Positions 43,801-52,710 are shown, counted from the first letter of the stretch. The stretch: DNA of 64,000 nt from Sphaerolaimus hirsutus (GCA_964036195.1 OZ038452.1:16734704-16798703), one strand, 5' to 3'. A program made the numbers and translations. Notes: a model not told the origin generated them from the letters alone.

Positions 43801-46800
43801 ATGCCTTTAGTGTTTACGGCCAGGGCACCCAGACCGCTCTGCACTGCCAGTGCGCTGTAGTCGTGGTGGTGGGTAACGACTGGTTTGTGCACGATATTGA
43901 ATTTGGGCAAGTGCGCTGCGTTTTTCCGCGCGGTCGCTGCACTGCGCTGACCGAGACGCACATTCTCGACGAGGCGAATTTGCCTGACGAGGATACCGCT
44001 CGCGTCAGCCAGAATTATGGTGCCATTGCAGCCTATAATCGCGAGCCGCCCCAAGCGGACACTGTCGAGTGGAAGACGTGGGTGCTGGTGTGTCAACTGA
44101 ACGGGATTTACTATGGTTGGGCAACGCCCCCAGTTGGCAAACTACTGCCCACGCTGGCCGCCGACATGTGCCCCCTTGAGAAAGCCTTGTTCGACCTGCA
44201 AGTCCAAGGGGCGCAGCTGGATGAAGTTGAGGCGCTAAACTACTTCCACGCTGTGATCATGCATGTCGGTCTGGTGGGGACACGCCTTGCGCGGCCGGAA
44301 CAGCCAGCGGACATTGGTGCAACGCCGCTCGCCTCGCCATTCTGTCATTTTTACGATGAAACGAGCCGACTGGCGGTGCACATCATCTGCAGCTGGTGTC
44401 CGCGTGAGTGGACTTCCCGCGCGATCGAACGGAACATGCGTATTTTTCAGCCCTACGGCAAACGCCCGCTGCCCCCCGGTATTCCGGCCAAGTCGACCCT
44501 TGATAGGATCATAGCCGGCCAACAACTGGCATACGAACTGCGCGAACAGTACTTCGCGGTGTTGCTAGGGGCACCCGCTTGTGAGCCCCTGGGACGTGTC
44601 CAATTTGGTGCCTCTCTGCCCTATCAGCTAGCTCGCACACCACCGGCGCTTTCGTTCAATCAGATTCTGGAGGTGTTGCACTCTGTGAGGAGCCAAATTG
44701 CCCCGCCGGAGCCGCAGGAGCCCTTACGGTTTGAGGTTATCCACAATGCGGAGTATTCCCTCATGCGACGGGCCGACGTTCAGGACCCCTCTGCAGACCC
44801 AATCGAGGAGATCTGCACGAGCGGGACCCCTGAAGGCAACCCCGTCCACACTTGGCTGACTAAGAACTACCCGCACCACGGGTGCTTTGACGACGGACTC
44901 CCCGTGGAGGACGTCGCGGGATTCCAGGGTGCGCAATATAGTTCGGCGCCTAACCGCCTGGTCAATTTCTTTTTCGATCCGCATAAGCGCCCCTTTACCC
45001 AGCTAGCTTCTGGCGTGCGCACGTGGGATGTCGGCCTGGTAGAGCCTCGTGCCTTGCCAGCTCCTGATGACCCCCGCCGGCGCATTTTGAACCCTGACGA
45101 GTCGGCAGATGAAGGGATGTCCTCGGCCGCCCCTAGCGTAGTGGGACAGCTGGAAATTGCAGTCCCAATGGAGGTCGCAGCCGACGAGGAACAGTCCGAT
45201 GCGGGTGTCTCGGCTGACCATGTCCCGGCGAACTGGCTCCAAGAAGTGGAGGCAGCGAACCGGGCCGAGGGCACCTATAGACTCCGCATCGTACCTCTCC
45301 AGCCGGTGCGAAACCAGCTCGCTAAGGAAGTGTTCGAAAGCGCAACCGACGATAGAATTCGCGCTGTGGCGAGGACGTTGCTTGGTCATGACGACTCAGG
45401 GGACAAAGAAAGGCTGGACGCGCTGGGCTTTTCTAAAACAGCGGTGTGGTCATCATTTGGCCTGGTTGAACCCTTAGAACCGGCAGCGTATTTGGTGCCG
45501 GAACTGGGAGACGACCCCTTTGACGGCTTCGGACCGATTCCAGTCCGCGACGCCTACGTGCCACCGCCTGCACTGATCCAGCCAGACGGTGAGGTCCAAG
45601 TGGCCCCGGTTAACCCGGCCGTGAATAGTTTTCACACTCACGAGCAGGGCCGGCAGTTCTTCCGCGAGCAAAATGTCCCGTACATTAGGCTCGAAACAGG
45701 GTTGATTCTGGGGATCATGAACAGCACCCCTTATTTCTACTGTGAGGTCCCTATTGAGAGTCGCATGATTGACGTTTGGCGCCGGGAGGCCTGGCTACCC
45801 ATGACGCAGCATTGGGATGATCTGCTCCCAGAACACATCACACAGTTGTTTAATGTCTTTCGCCAATATTACGTGGCAACGATGCAAGGGGAAGACGTTC
45901 GACCGTTCTTCAACTTGGAGACTAAACAACTGCAGTTGGTGCGGAATGCAGGGCTCCCACCTGCGGCGTCAGGGGAGGCCGAGCCGAACTACTGGCTGGC
46001 AAATGCGTTTGGGCCGGCTGAACGCGCGCGCTTAGTGGCCGTCGCGAGGGGTAGAGGGCATTATGACCCTGACTGGTCCCCGCGACACCCGTTGAGGAGG
46101 CCCATGAGCAAGTGGCTCCAGCCGGAGCAAACGTACGCGCCCGGTTGGGAGAGGTTACACATTGAAAGCGTGCCCCTCCCACTCCGCCCCCTTTATGCTG
46201 AGATGCTTATGAGCCTCAGCTTGGACGAATCTCGGTACACCTCTAATGCGGGACGCACTTTGGGCTTCTTCCTGGACAGCTTCAGCGACAAACCGCCCTT
46301 GACTTTGGAAGTGCCTGTGCCGCCCAACGTTTTCACCGACTCGGAGGAGGTATGGCCTATTCTGCCAATAGGACACCGCTACTTTAGCGGCGGCATGAAT
46401 ACGACACTGACTAGGTGCATCTTGAATTGGCTGTCGTTCTGGCGCAAACAGCGGGAACTCCTACGCGTGTTGGTGCTTTCAAACGAACAGTGGGCAGCAT
46501 ATTGCGTGCGCTTTCCCGAAGCGCCACGAACCTGGGCCAGATGGCAAGACCAACTTTGGCAAGCGGATCTGGGCCAGTTGCGGACGATGCTTGATGAGAC
46601 TCAGGACGAGTTTACGGCCTTCTTGCTGCGCGCAAAGATCGTGTGTGCGACTGTCAAGAGAGCCTCTGACCTTGTCTTGCAACCCGTACTGAACACATCC
46701 TTAGGCCGTTGGCTCGACTTTCGGCTGTATATCCTCCGGCTGCTTGCACTGGATGGGAGTCCCGGCTTGGGAAGACCGGACGTGCACGCAGGCGTGGGTA

Positions 46801-47681
46801 CGATGTCGATCGGCGACTACCACACGTATCTATTTTTCTCTGGAGATAGTCCGTTGGGGAACTTTTTTAGTGCCCCTATTCCACTAATGGGTGATCTGTA
46901 CGTGCCGTCATCTGAGCACTTGTATCACGTTCTGCAGTTGATCTTTAGCGGGGATCACGATCTGATTGTGCCCCTGCTCAGACACTCGGAGCCTAGTCGC
47001 TGCAAGTCTCAAATGACGTCCTGGCGTAGGGAGGGTAGAATCGCTGGCTGGAAACTGAAACAGCGGGAGTGGCACAACTGCGGTCTTGCCGTAGAAGCCA
47101 TGCACGCTGTTTTGCGACTCAAGCTGGCGACCTGCCCGGCCTACCGGAACGCCCTCGTTAACAACCCCGATTCGATCTTTATCGAGGCGAGTCCGTATGA
47201 CCCGTTCTGGGGTATTAAGCAAGGTATGAACGATCGGACTCTTTGGACAAACGTAGAGATGTGGGGTGACAACTGGCTGGGACGGTTGCACATGACAATG
47301 GCGGAGCAGTTAGCGTGTGAACCCGTACATCGTCTGTGGCCTGTTTTGAGCCTAAACGAGTTGGCGATGTCCATTCTTGCGAAATGCAGAGGTGCCGTCC
47401 AACGTCCGCGACTGCTCCAACCGCTGTCCACTGCTCTCGTGGATAGAATCGCACGGTGCAGGGCGGTGCGGCGGTATGGCCCCAACGAAATTCCGCCAAC
47501 TATCACGACCGTGCAGTTTGTCCAAGGTCAAGATCCAACTATTGCGAGCGGACAGCAGGTGGGATTGGGCCAGCGCCCCATCCCGCAACTTGCAGTGATT
47601 GAACGCGAGCACAATTTGCCGCGAGGGGCAAATAAGGCCAGTCGTAGGGTACATCGCCTGCGTCAGGTTCGCACCAAGTAG
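40869..47681 (+). CDS. 2270-codon cargo ORF ending in a NADAR (YbiA-like) domain
   Basis: It begins with ATG at 40869 and is uninterrupted to TAG at 47681. By eye it is more GC-rich than pol, hinting at a separate origin. About residues 1985-2150 are a NADAR domain: GDSPLGNFFSAPIPL, the catalytic-type motif PSSEHLYHVLQLIFSGD, IEASPYDPFWGIKQGMND and NWLGRLHM match the order and spacing of bacterial YbiA. NADAR enzymes hydrolyse ADP-ribose from guanosine in modified nucleic acids and were predicted to act in NAD metabolism. The first 1980 residues are unassigned. A stretch near 890-1060 (ending PTVLLYSENS...WFVHDIEF) faintly recalls the C-terminal half of OTU/papain-like peptidases, but the Cys motif is not convincing. 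No zinc knuckle, RT or signal peptide is present. Inference: a long accessory protein that may reverse host ADP-ribosylation of element nucleic acid. Confidence 0.9.
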   Translation: MAQAHASTSVYNDDGVLWDVPHRDSVIRRSLGTLDSPDSLSVSSTVFELGNHIANFSPTAFEETLNSRNYRLLDQALLKDANAFLRTCKLPTLGDAPNRLCEVLTFNAARGLPPKLFVTPRRDDDWRLADVNVTGRQLAEQMLTAVRNHASTIRSAKREVVAAVATFIPEMFLYPVNEPGRQRFGFRSLLDYTPDDPFDGWMHTRPAFVRKFKQIWACHPGDPIVQVFIQNARQLENLGDYLPSMGQDQPSAISISLGYKKPRDSRDKDPFLVSLCFPNRVVVHVPIALLRSTTNDWTPLAGKLLFAWGDPQAVRLYASEAERATLTGMSGTPPSPCNTTGSTTTTTQWLSCIPVLEKLLLTTDELRVEHKDDCTDISVEVLVAAAWQLFSGQTLKCPIGSKHTPIDTVEVQVNDAWFANASSPAPRDLQAILEIQGYRAQTILDLFIFACWNSIRSPVARPIEAVDHFRSISDDGGTGFMPTHQLDVVGHRLSHRHPPKQLRRSSNAFCECNQKSAPSDPRLNWLEDLVVTYLGRVLYRLLTDRSLTTWTWPQRGGMPATGPQWCRWLQELRDVWSFSDAAVRILQRLREIVPCVLTSMLASYLAAGSRATPKLLIVLLPQIFQYVNWFFLMLIRRDEPSMETMMSVHIRTLWRELKIARSVTPTDGGPPTLVVALDLEQIRVFGSTDAPMSALRWKLAAPLSPTLLSFTRCFLEWMNYARFQQHPDIAYKPQPHPLLPADAYARATFLLWQGPAPYRYDEPELEFDEDLPNNQLRGLPRIDHAAVYGDVRGRLEAVGEGRLYDTTPLATVLDFSARTKSCGPVPMASIHNARTHPLLRWQLPTVPWASPQSDFGRMHVGVPPLRTLNSRSWSFLNHGRGAWDTVAASEGVFYLLPLCAGTLSPLLACMHILRQAHAPSADFPARLLATACAMANVEWLDVVTGRAEVPRRCWLSTLAIHYGIPTVLLYSENSTPPNAFSVYGQGTQTALHCQCAVVVVVGNDWFVHDIEFGQVRCVFPRGRCTALTETHILDEANLPDEDTARVSQNYGAIAAYNREPPQADTVEWKTWVLVCQLNGIYYGWATPPVGKLLPTLAADMCPLEKALFDLQVQGAQLDEVEALNYFHAVIMHVGLVGTRLARPEQPADIGATPLASPFCHFYDETSRLAVHIICSWCPREWTSRAIERNMRIFQPYGKRPLPPGIPAKSTLDRIIAGQQLAYELREQYFAVLLGAPACEPLGRVQFGASLPYQLARTPPALSFNQILEVLHSVRSQIAPPEPQEPLRFEVIHNAEYSLMRRADVQDPSADPIEEICTSGTPEGNPVHTWLTKNYPHHGCFDDGLPVEDVAGFQGAQYSSAPNRLVNFFFDPHKRPFTQLASGVRTWDVGLVEPRALPAPDDPRRRILNPDESADEGMSSAAPSVVGQLEIAVPMEVAADEEQSDAGVSADHVPANWLQEVEAANRAEGTYRLRIVPLQPVRNQLAKEVFESATDDRIRAVARTLLGHDDSGDKERLDALGFSKTAVWSSFGLVEPLEPAAYLVPELGDDPFDGFGPIPVRDAYVPPPALIQPDGEVQVAPVNPAVNSFHTHEQGRQFFREQNVPYIRLETGLILGIMNSTPYFYCEVPIESRMIDVWRREAWLPMTQHWDDLLPEHITQLFNVFRQYYVATMQGEDVRPFFNLETKQLQLVRNAGLPPAASGEAEPNYWLANAFGPAERARLVAVARGRGHYDPDWSPRHPLRRPMSKWLQPEQTYAPGWERLHIESVPLPLRPLYAEMLMSLSLDESRYTSNAGRTLGFFLDSFSDKPPLTLEVPVPPNVFTDSEEVWPILPIGHRYFSGGMNTTLTRCILNWLSFWRKQRELLRVLVLSNEQWAAYCVRFPEAPRTWARWQDQLWQADLGQLRTMLDETQDEFTAFLLRAKIVCATVKRASDLVLQPVLNTSLGRWLDFRLYILRLLALDGSPGLGRPDVHAGVGTMSIGDYHTYLFFSGDSPLGNFFSAPIPLMGDLYVPSSEHLYHVLQLIFSGDHDLIVPLLRHSEPSRCKSQMTSWRREGRIAGWKLKQREWHNCGLAVEAMHAVLRLKLATCPAYRNALVNNPDSIFIEASPYDPFWGIKQGMNDRTLWTNVEMWGDNWLGRLHMTMAEQLACEPVHRLWPVLSLNELAMSILAKCRGAVQRPRLLQPLSTALVDRIARCRAVRRYGPNEIPPTITTVQFVQGQDPTIASGQQVGLGQRPIPQLAVIEREHNLPRGANKASRRVHRLRQVRTK
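46815..47320 (+). other. NADAR domain segment of the cargo ORF
   Basis: Sub-feature of the 2270-codon ORF. The Ser-Glu-His core (SSEH at about 46911), the SPYDPFWG element and the closing WLGRLHM motif are all conserved relative to YbiA. The glutamate of SSEH and the tryptophan of FWG, expected at the active site, are present. Confidence 0.9.
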
Positions 47682-47711
47682 CTTGTAGCGGACATAGAGG
47701 AGCGCGGTGTG

Positions 47712-47774
47712 TGGGTGTCGGGACTAAAGTGCCAAGCCTACGTCCTTGGGATTGTCTCGGCGCAAATACACCCA
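47712..47774 (+). repeat. Conserved-loop hairpin 11
   Basis: TGGGTGT pairs with ACACCCA. The core is CCAAG-CCTACGTC-CTTGG with perfect inner pairing. Confidence 0.82.
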
Positions 47775-47842
47775 ACTCCCTGATTGTAACTGTTTTACTT
47801 GGCAACTGTGTTAATGGCTATACTTTTATATGAGCTTATTAA

Positions 47843-47891
47843 GCCGGAGGATTAAAGTCCCAAGCCTACGTCCCTGGGATTATCCAATGGC
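47843..47891 (+). repeat. Conserved-loop hairpin 12
   Basis: GCC.GGA..AT pairs with AT..TCC..GGC. The core is TCCCAAG-CCTACGTC-CCTGGGA. Confidence 0.78.
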
Positions 47892-47946
47892 GATGCCAGA
47901 TTTATTGAAATCTAACTATGCAGTTATCCTTGCCATGATGGCGCAA

Positions 47947-48005
47947 TGCGGTGCTAGGGTCTAAAGTGCCAGACCTACGTCTCTGGGATTGCCCCCAACA
48001 CTGCA
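47947..48005 (+). repeat. Conserved-loop hairpin 13
   Basis: The arms TGCGGTG..GGG and CCC..CAC.GCA pair. The core is CCAGA-CCTACGTC-TCTGG, the A/T variant of the inner stem. Confidence 0.8.
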
Positions 48006-48120
48006 CGGCGGCGTACTGACGAGGTCACTGTTGTAAAGCCTCACACAGTTGTGCAACCTTCAAACGCTACTTATTTCTGAAATAAAAGGGCTCCTTTCCT
48101 GCAGTGCATGTGCACTATGA

Positions 48121-48188
48121 TGACTGGTTGGTGAATTAAAGTCCCAAGCCTACGTCCCTGGGATTATTCTAAGGCCAGCCACATAGTC
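48121..48188 (+). repeat. Conserved-loop hairpin 14
   Basis: GACTGGTTGG pairs with CCAGCC...AGTC. The core is TCCCAAG-CCTACGTC-CCTGGGA. Confidence 0.78.
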
Positions 48189-48228
48189 GCCAGAATACCG
48201 TACCTTATTGGCAGCTTTATCGTGTAAT

Positions 48229-48285
48229 GTGCCGTCGGTGGCTAAAGTGCCAAGCCTACGTCCCTGGGACTGCCACTGGTGGCAC
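48229..48285 (+). repeat. Conserved-loop hairpin 15
   Basis: GTGCC..GGTGGC pairs with GCCACT..GGCAC. The core is CCAAG-CCTACGTC-CCTGG. Confidence 0.85.
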
Positions 48286-48427
48286 ACGGCATGGTATCGC
48301 TGGCCTTTTCAAATTAAGGATCAATTGTTTCGCCCTTCAACCCCATCGGATTTCGCAATTCAACTAAACATTTTGAAACCGACAACTGTAATTATTTATT
48401 TTTCGGAAACAGTGTCACCTCGCAATG

Positions 48428-48476
48428 CGGTCTGGTGCCTAAAATGCCAAGCCTACGTCCTTGGGATTGTTACCGG
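48428..48476 (+). repeat. Conserved-loop hairpin 16
   Basis: The outer arms GGT..GGT and ACC..GCT pair weakly. The inner core CCAAG-CCTACGTC-CTTGG pairs fully. Confidence 0.7.
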
Positions 48477-48704
48477 CTGTGTAGCGTTGTGGTGTGTAAA
48501 ATGGGTTCAAATAATTTCAGGGAATAAATTAAATGGTCTCAGGACTAATAGTCACGCCGTCCGCTGCGTCTGCGATTTTATATTCTTCATTTTTGCGCAT
48601 TTTTCCGTCACTTACCTCGCATTTTGGGACTTTTTCCCCTATTCTTGTCATTTTTGAGTTGACATTGTTATTTTTGTGCGATGGGTAGTAATTTATAGGG
48701 GCGC

Positions 48705-48773
48705 GGTGTGTGTGCGTTGGAACCTAAAGCGCCAAGCCTACGTCCTTGGGGTTGGTATCGACACACACACACC
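48705..48773 (+). repeat. Conserved-loop hairpin 17
   Basis: GGTGTGTGTGCG..AACC pairs with GGTT..CG.CACACACACACC, one of the longest arms. The core is CCAAG-CCTACGTC-CTTGG. Confidence 0.88.
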
Positions 48774-48848
48774 AAACTCTCTCTTTTAAGTAAAAGGAAA
48801 TTTTTCTATTTTTGACTGCAACTTTGTACATATTTTTTGGTATCACGT

Positions 48849-48922
48849 CTCTGAGGGCCAGGTCGAGGGGTTAAAGTGCCAAGCCTACGTCCCTGGGACT
48901 ACCCCATGGCCTGGACCCAGAG
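48849..48922 (+). repeat. Conserved-loop hairpin 18
   Basis: CTCTG.GGGCCAGG..GGGG pairs with CCCC..CCTGGACCCAGAG. The core is CCAAG-CCTACGTC-CCTGG. Confidence 0.88.
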
Positions 48923-49465
48923 GCAAGGTAAAATTTGTGTTTCTTTACATCACATATTTTTCAGTTGTTTTAAATATTCTACCTCAAACATATTGAGTAT
49001 TGCTGCGAATAATTACCCATAGTTTCCTATGCCGTCTTCGCATTGTATTAAATTTGTGCTTAACAAAACCGCATGGTCACATTAAGGAGGGCCCCTGGCT
49101 TTACATGTGTATTTAGAATTACCAGGACGGTCCCCGGTCATTGTGTAACTGTTTGAACTGGACTCATGGAATTTTGTGCACACAGTTTTCTTTAAAACTC
49201 CAGTGACCTTGAACATTTTTTTCTTTTAAACAGCCACCTGGATAAAGACTTTTGCTTCCCACATTTAAAGTAATCACCAATAACCTTATTGGTTATGGCT
49301 GGGAACAAATTTTGCGGCCACACAATGGCCATATTAGTGGAAAAACAGTTTAGTTCAGTTTCACTTCAATGTTCATGTTTTTGCCAAAATTTCTCATCTT
49401 TTCTTTAAACCTTAACGGAATATTTTTGCACAGGAAACATTTTTCTGCCTCTATCTTTCTTGACC

Positions 49466-50032
49466 ATGGATAAAAATCAAAATGCTGGCCATACTCATTG
49501 CTTGATAATGTCTGTCATGACTGGTTCACCAAATGTAAATTTCCATGAATTTATGTACCAAGGAAGCAATGAAATTGTCATGCGTGTGACGGCTGGAGAA
49601 ATGCGGCTCACCCAGCCACTTCAACGTGTGCTTGACTGGCAAGATCCCCGTCGCGAAAAGTGAGAATTTTTCATGAGTACAGTGTGAGAATGGTACACAG
49701 TGACCAATCTTCCTTTCAGCTCGAGTGAGTCTGTCCTTCTGTGGGGAAGCACGGCTTTTGGGAATGACCAGCCACTGTTGGCAGTAACTGGCCATGTGGC
49801 ACCGATCCAACAATGTCAAATCCATGGCACTGGTACCCCAATGCAAGTACCAGCCCACTGCCTACCCGATAGGGAGCCGTCGACTTCGCCAACTGATTTC
49901 ACTTATGACCCGCATCTGTCTGTCGGGCCTCCCATGCATGTGACCACGCGAGTTATTAATCCAAACACTATTCCAATTCGCATTACTTTAGAGCAGACTG
50001 GTAATTTCGTAGATATTAAACTGCAATTTTAA
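49466..50032 (+). CDS. Small two-exon gene inside the giant element (168 aa, unknown)
   Basis: ATG at 49466 in a good context (ACCATGG). Exon 1 is 49466-49659 and exon 2 is 49720-50032. They are joined across a 60-nt intron with GTGAGA donor and TTTCAG acceptor, and the frame is kept (..DPRRE|N|SSESVLL..). The product starts MDKNQNAGHTHCLIMSV, has an internal STAFGNDQPLLAVTGHV and ends IRITLEQTGNFVDIKLQF. It looks like a compact beta-rich domain, but I do not recognise the family. No signal peptide or membrane segment. It may be a cargo gene of the retrotransposon. The alternative is two chance ORFs. Confidence 0.5.
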
Positions 50033-50867
50033 ATGATAATGGCTCCAATCTTGAGTTGGGTATTATCCCGCTTTAGGCTAACGTAGTAATTCCAACAACA
50101 ATATGTGCTAAATTTAGTTTGTATTAGCTATCACTTTTTATTGTGGTACAGGTGAACCACGACCCGTATTAATTTAGTTTCGAGTGGAAATTGGGTGCAG
50201 CGGTCTAAAGTGCCAAGCCTACGTCCCTGGGACTGACCAAAGCACCCATTGTGTATGATATCGCTTTTCGAAATTTTCTTCTAGTAAGCGCAGTCAATCA
50301 GTTGCACGCGGCGATTTTTGGTAATTGTGTGGAGGTAAACCGTTTGAGCCATGTATTCTGTGTAGTTAGCTGCGATTTGATTAGTAGTTGCGCTTGTGCC
50401 ACAAAGAAAAATGCCATTGTTTTGCGCTTGCGATTAGACTGAGAATTGTTAGCTGGATATGTTTTCTACCGGGATCCCTTTTGTGAATTGTTGTATTTTG
50501 TGTTGTTGTGAATATTTTCTAGCCTTGTAGTTGTTTCAATTTAGTCGCGTTTAGTTTATTTTTAGTGGCATTCCACTTGTCTTATGGTCTCACTTACGGT
50601 TCTCACGATTCTGCCTTTAAAATTTTTCTTGCCATAATTTTAGATTCTGTTTCGACGCTTTATTAGGGTGCTTCCAGTGCACATGTTTGCGTATTTTCCA
50701 GGGCTCCACTTGCGATCTCGTAGCAATTGTAACGTACTTTAAACATCCACCTGCAATACACCGCAACGCTTTAAATACATGAAATATCAACATCAGTCTC
50801 AACAGTCCCTTGGAAACAGTATATAACACCCTCTTCGCCGCTGCTGCGCTGACTTACCCGCGCTTTT
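50033..50867 (+). other. Non-coding 3' internal region of the giant element
   Basis: It contains one conserved-loop hairpin (50193-50247). The rest is AT-rich with no gene or repeat that I recognise. Confidence 0.55.
50193..50247 (+). repeat. Conserved-loop hairpin 19
   Basis: GGGTGC..GGTC pairs with GACC..GCACCC. The core is CCAAG-CCTACGTC-CCTGG. Confidence 0.86.
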
Positions 50868-50885
50868 AGAAAAGGGGGGAGGAAG
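50868..50885 (+). promoter_or_regulatory. Polypurine tract (plus-strand primer)
   Basis: AGAAAAGGGGGGAGGAAG is followed directly by TGTAATGCC, but the 3' LTR as defined by the 5' copy starts only at 50934. The 48-bp spacer contains the palindrome GCGCTGGGCCAGCGC and begins with the same eight bases as the LTR (TGTAATGC). Confidence 0.75.
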
Positions 50886-50948
50886 TGTAATGCCTGTTCG
50901 CGCTGGGCCAGCGCTCAAAAGGTCGGTATAGTATGTAATGCGAGAACT

Positions 50949-51003
50949 GACGGCGGGCCACCAAAGTGCCAGACCTATGTCTCTGGGACGGTGACCCAGC
51001 GTC
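50949..51003 (+). repeat. Conserved-loop hairpin 20 (3' LTR copy of hairpin 1)
   Basis: Identical in arms and loop to hairpin 1 at 25368-25422. Confidence 0.85.
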
Positions 51004-51150
51004 AATTAACGCTACTAAAACCTTAATTAGGGCGCTTTAGTCGTCGAGGACGCCATATTGACCCCTTTTAGGCCAAGCGACGTCATCACGACGTCGCCCG
51101 ATATGAAACCTAAGTTATAGGAAACTTACGGCGCAACGGACGCCAACTAT

Positions 51151-51219
51151 GGTAATTGGCGCCAGATCACCAAAGTGCCAGACCTACGCCTCTGGGACGG
51201 TGATTAAGCGCGAATTACC
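51151..51219 (+). repeat. Conserved-loop hairpin 21 (3' LTR copy of hairpin 2)
   Basis: Identical in arms and loop to hairpin 2 at 25570-25638. Confidence 0.87.
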
Positions 51220-51790
51220 ATAGAATTGTAAATCGATGGCGCTTTGTCGCCGGCCCTAATCAGCGAAACGGCCGAATTGGCCGCATTTAGTTGTGAAAAC
51301 GGCCGGGTGACGTCATTTGACATCTCCGGGAATGGAACCTAACTTTTGTGGAACTTACGGCGCTTTCATTAAAAGAAAAGCAGCGCCGAGCAAAAAGTCG
51401 ATCCCCTTGGAGGATGGCGACTGAACGAGCGCCGGCGAACAACTTCGACGGCCGCGACAGTATCGCGCCGCCGCCATTCGACACCCGCCGACCGCCGGAA
51501 CCCGGGAGAAGGGGATTTTGGGTATTTTGGGAGACTTTGGGAAGGGTCGAATCGGTCACTTTTGGCCGAGTGCCAACTTTCGGAAAATGGCACTGAGTGT
51601 ATTTTCGAGGGGGTTTAAGCGCTGTCGCCGTGTTTTGGCGACAGTTTATCGTTCAAAACTCGTAAATTTACCCCCTACCCAGTCCCCGCGAGCGTCGACA
51701 GCGTTGGCCGCCAGAACGTCCGCGGAACGATAGAGCTTCGGCCGCTCAGAAAGTTTTGGTGGGAGTGGCCACCGGAAGGGATGGCCCCTA

Positions 51791-51821
51791 TAGCTCCTGA
51801 AGCCTACGTCCTTCGGAGTAG
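51791..51821 (+). repeat. Conserved-loop hairpin 22 (3' LTR copy of hairpin 3)
   Basis: Same stem and loop as 26210-26240. One substitution lies just outside the stem. Confidence 0.82.
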
Positions 51822-51890
51822 AGACGGGTCACCCCTTCTGGAGGGGTATGTGCCTTAGGTTAAAATAGTAAAAATAGGGAGCGGCCTTGA

Positions 51891-51920
51891 TAGCTCCTGA
51901 AGTCTACGTCCTTTGGAGTA
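51891..51920 (+). repeat. Conserved-loop hairpin 23 (3' LTR copy of hairpin 4)
   Basis: Same stem and loop as 26310-26339. Confidence 0.8.
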
Positions 51921-52710
51921 GAGACGGGCCAATCTCAAAGGAATTGGAAGAATGCCAAAAAGGCAGTTTTTGTGTGTAAATTGGCACATATCCCGTAGCC
52001 ACTGCTGCCACAGGGAGGAGTTTTGTGATTCTGTAGGTTGTAGGAGTAGGCTTAGGTTGTAGGTTCGCGGTAGGTGCCGCGGTATGTGATTTATTGTGTA
52101 TGCATGCGTATTTATTTGTACCTTATTTACCCACCTAACCCCTTTAGTTTGTGATAAATTGCATGTGTTGCGCTTGTATTTTTACTTTCGCACGTATTTC
52201 TGTGTTTCGCACGTATTTCTGTGTTTTGCATTTCTGCACTCTGTGTTTGCTCCGCGTCAGTCGATTGGTACGCTGGTTGGACGAGCTCACGTTTGAGCAA
52301 ACACGGTTGTTCTTTTGTATTTTGGCCCTTTTTGCAATTGCTTGCAGTTTTGAGTAGTCTGTGGGTTTACCCGGCTTGTGTTAATTGAATCACGCTTAGT
52401 TTTGGAGAGTTTTGCTCAGTTTAGTCACTTTAAGCTGTTAGTTTGTGCGTTTTACATTCGGTAGGTTACTGTAGGTGGTTATTTCTTAGTTTGGCACAGT
52501 TCCAGGATTGGTTTTGTTAGCTGGCTGAGTGCCAGAAGAGAGGTGTTCCTGAATGTCAAGTCACCATTCCCTTGTTCCATTAAAAAGTAACCCTTGTGGT
52601 AACATGGCTCTGTTCAACTGAAGTCACTTATTTTTCGGTACACTTTTGAATGCACTTCCGTGATTGGTTGGCTCCGCCCAGCTGCAAACCAGTTTTGGGC
52701 ACTTCAAACC

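Larger units (their letters stand above)
47682..49465 (+). other. Hairpin-rich non-coding stretch after the NADAR ORF
   Basis: No ORF of interest is present. Eight conserved-loop hairpins stand here between 47712 and 48922 at intervals of about 100-280 bp. The rest (48923-49465) is AT-rich with no feature I can name. Confidence 0.65.

Noticed and set aside
43530..44000. OTU or papain-like cysteine protease domain in the cargo ORF
   Set aside because: Only a faint resemblance of the C-terminal half (strand, then WFVHDIE). A convincing catalytic Cys motif at the right distance was not found, so it is not called.
40869..47681. Envelope or capsid gene of a virus
   Set aside because: There is no signal peptide, no membrane segment and no match to known envelope or capsid motifs. 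The only clear domain is NADAR.
47712..48922. CRISPR-like spacing of a conserved 27-nt repeat
   Set aside because: The repeats are irregularly spaced hairpin tips with variable complementary arms inside a eukaryotic retrotransposon. There are no spacers of constant length and no cas genes.
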